Notes under the pieces: model-generated | The model's database searches: none | Told to the model about the DNA's origin: nothing | The model's input: the letters and a program-made list of their open reading frames with translations, nothing else | Shown here: positions 16,004-16,568 of the stretch, piece by piece | Layout of the letters: every line of letters begins with the position of its first letter | Position numbering within the stretch: position 1 is the first letter of the stretch | Made by a program: the position numbers and the translations under genes | Source: Bacteroidales bacterium | GTDB lineage: Bacteria; Bacteroidota; Bacteroidia; Bacteroidales; JAOZQN01 | Direction: 5' to 3' | Assembly (NCBI GenBank): GCA_029938985.1 | Contig: JAOZTW010000036.1 | Coordinates: forward strand, 1-16,568 | Length of the DNA: 16,568 nt

Positions 16004-16360
16004 ATGTCAAATAAAAAGCCCCCCAAACCCAAATGGAAAGAAAGGAGGTGCAAAACACCAGAAAAAGTTAAAGAAGTTGTTGAAAACATTAAAGATAAGG
16101 ACTTAAAAGCTTCAAAAGAAAGATTTTTCAGGAACAAAAATGGTAAATCTCGTTATGCTGATGTAGTTGGAATAGATAAAAAAACAAGAAAAATAAAAGT
16201 AATTCATCAAATTGGAAAACAAAATAAAAATGGTACTCCAATAAAACGAGAACGAGATGCAATAGAAGATATGGCTACCCACATAAAGTTAGACAAAAAA
16301 AATCCCTTTGACAAAGTTTTTCACTTTGTCAAAGTTGTGGCTACCACAAATATACTGTGA
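16004..16360 (+). CDS. Small basic protein, possible PDDEXK-like nuclease/toxin domain
   Basis: The protein has 118 residues and is very basic (many Lys/Arg), with no signal peptide. The core at residues 50-87, reading RYADVVG, then KIKVIHQIGKQ, NGTPIKRERDAIED, resembles C-terminal domains of polymorphic toxins of restriction-endonuclease-like fold (pattern RYPD...QVGK...G.P..RE..AL.D). In that reading D53, Q69/K72 and E83 would be active-site candidates. This is pattern recall, not proof. It lacks the long delivery region of polymorphic toxins, so it could be a detached toxin module or an antidefence or regulatory protein. The last 20 or so residues (KNPFDKVFHFVKVVATTNIL) are encoded by palindromic DNA and may not be the ancestral tail. 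Conflict systems nearby fit but do not prove the idea. Confidence 0.6.
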   Translation: MSNKKPPKPKWKERRCKTPEKVKEVVENIKDKDLKASKERFFRNKNGKSRYADVVGIDKKTRKIKVIHQIGKQNKNGTPIKRERDAIEDMATHIKLDKKNPFDKVFHFVKVVATTNIL

Positions 16361-16439
16361 ATTACAACTTTGTAAAAGTGAAAAACTTTGACAAAGCAGA
16401 AACTTTATAATTATAAAATCCAACGTTACATGGGTAGCC
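16273..16439. repeat. Nested palindrome cluster overlapping the 3' end of the last complete gene
   Basis: Outer inverted repeats are GGCTACCCA (16273-16281) and TGGGTAGCC (16431-16439). Inside, arms of 33 bp at 16306-16338 and 16364-16396 are inverted copies with 3 mismatches. Each arm contains two copies of the near-palindrome CTTTGACAAAG (16306, 16324, 16386; a degraded one at 16368). Within the left arm, 16306-16317 and 16323-16334 form a perfect 12-bp stem with a 5-nt loop. At the centre TTGTGG-CTA-CCACAA (16335-16349) forms another hairpin. This architecture is that of a small palindromic mobile element or a complex binding or termination site. Confidence 0.65.
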
Positions 16440-16513
16440 TAAATTTTTTAATCCAGAAAAAGAAGACCCCAGAAAAATATCTTCTTTTTGATAAAACAGG
16501 AACAATAAAATAG
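16430..16513 (+). other. 27-codon frame, possibly the displaced 3' end of the 16004 gene
   Basis: ATG at 16430 opens a short frame ending at TAG 16511-16513 (ending EKYLLFDKTGTIK). It is in the same frame as the 16004-16360 gene and begins right at the outer palindrome arm. It could therefore be the original C-terminal coding sequence separated by insertion of the palindromic element. It is too short to prove as a gene. Confidence 0.25.
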
Positions 16514-16517
16514 AATA

Positions 16518-16568
16518 ATGAAAGAGTGCAATTTACAATTGATAAATGCAAATAGAACAGAGATTATT
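16518..16568 (+). CDS. Possible start of a further gene, truncated by window
   Basis: ATG at 16518 opens a frame with no stop through the window end: 17 residues, MKECNLQLINANRTEII. It begins 4 bp after the preceding short frame. Too little is visible for any assignment. Confidence 0.3.
   Translation, partial: MKECNLQLINANRTEII

Noticed and set aside
16042..16050. Perfect Shine-Dalgarno-like AAGGAGGTG
   Set aside because: It is inside the 16004 gene, has no start codon at a suitable distance, and such sequences are not used by the other genes here.
16487..16504. FDKTGT motif resembling the P-type ATPase phosphorylation site
   Set aside because: It ends a 27-codon frame two residues before a stop, with no other ATPase sequence, so it is a chance match.

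Overview
The window is a low-GC (about 30% by eye) bacterial segment in which every gene I can support lies on the + strand. Starts lack Shine-Dalgarno sequences, TAnnTTTG-type -7 boxes occur, and a glycogen synthase is fused to an alpha-glucan phosphorylase. Together these point to the phylum Bacteroidota. There is no rRNA or other marker that would allow a finer call.

Layout. Bases 1-1099 hold the 3' end of an unidentified gene that overlaps a beta-class DNA methyltransferase, possibly a restriction-modification pair cut by the window edge. Bases 1134-5366 encode a 1410-residue GT3 glycogen synthase / GT35 phosphorylase fusion. A heptad-based inverted repeat follows its stop codon. Bases 5634-7544 hold two paralogous secreted or outer-membrane proteins of unknown function. 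Between them sits a MITE-like element with perfect 20-bp terminal inverted repeats and an apparent 6-bp target duplication. Bases 7649-9509 look like an accessory patch: a small membrane protein, a C-terminal remnant of a YhcG/DUF1016 nuclease, and a HepT (HEPN)-MntA (nucleotidyltransferase) toxin-antitoxin pair. In that pair the antitoxin frame has a TAA at codon 3. Bases 9553-14835 return to core functions: aroE (shikimate dehydrogenase) and a 1507-residue TamB-like envelope protein, 3 bp apart. Bases 14836-15116 are non-coding and carry two decayed direct repeats. They precede an orphan molybdate/tungstate-type substrate-binding lipoprotein. The right end holds a small basic protein that may be a PDDEXK-like nuclease or toxin domain. 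Its 3' end lies inside a cluster of nested palindromes, and possible displaced coding sequence follows.

How the parts fit. The glycogen enzyme, aroE and tamB are housekeeping functions. The methyltransferase, HepT-MntA pair, nuclease remnant and small nuclease-like protein are defence or conflict genes in varying states of decay. Three or four repeat elements lie at their borders, which suggests repeated insertion and loss. I found no complete new multi-gene system. The best leads are the HepT-MntA pair with the broken antitoxin frame, the MITE in the probable leader of the second paralogue, and the palindrome cluster that appears to have remodelled the 3' end of the last gene.
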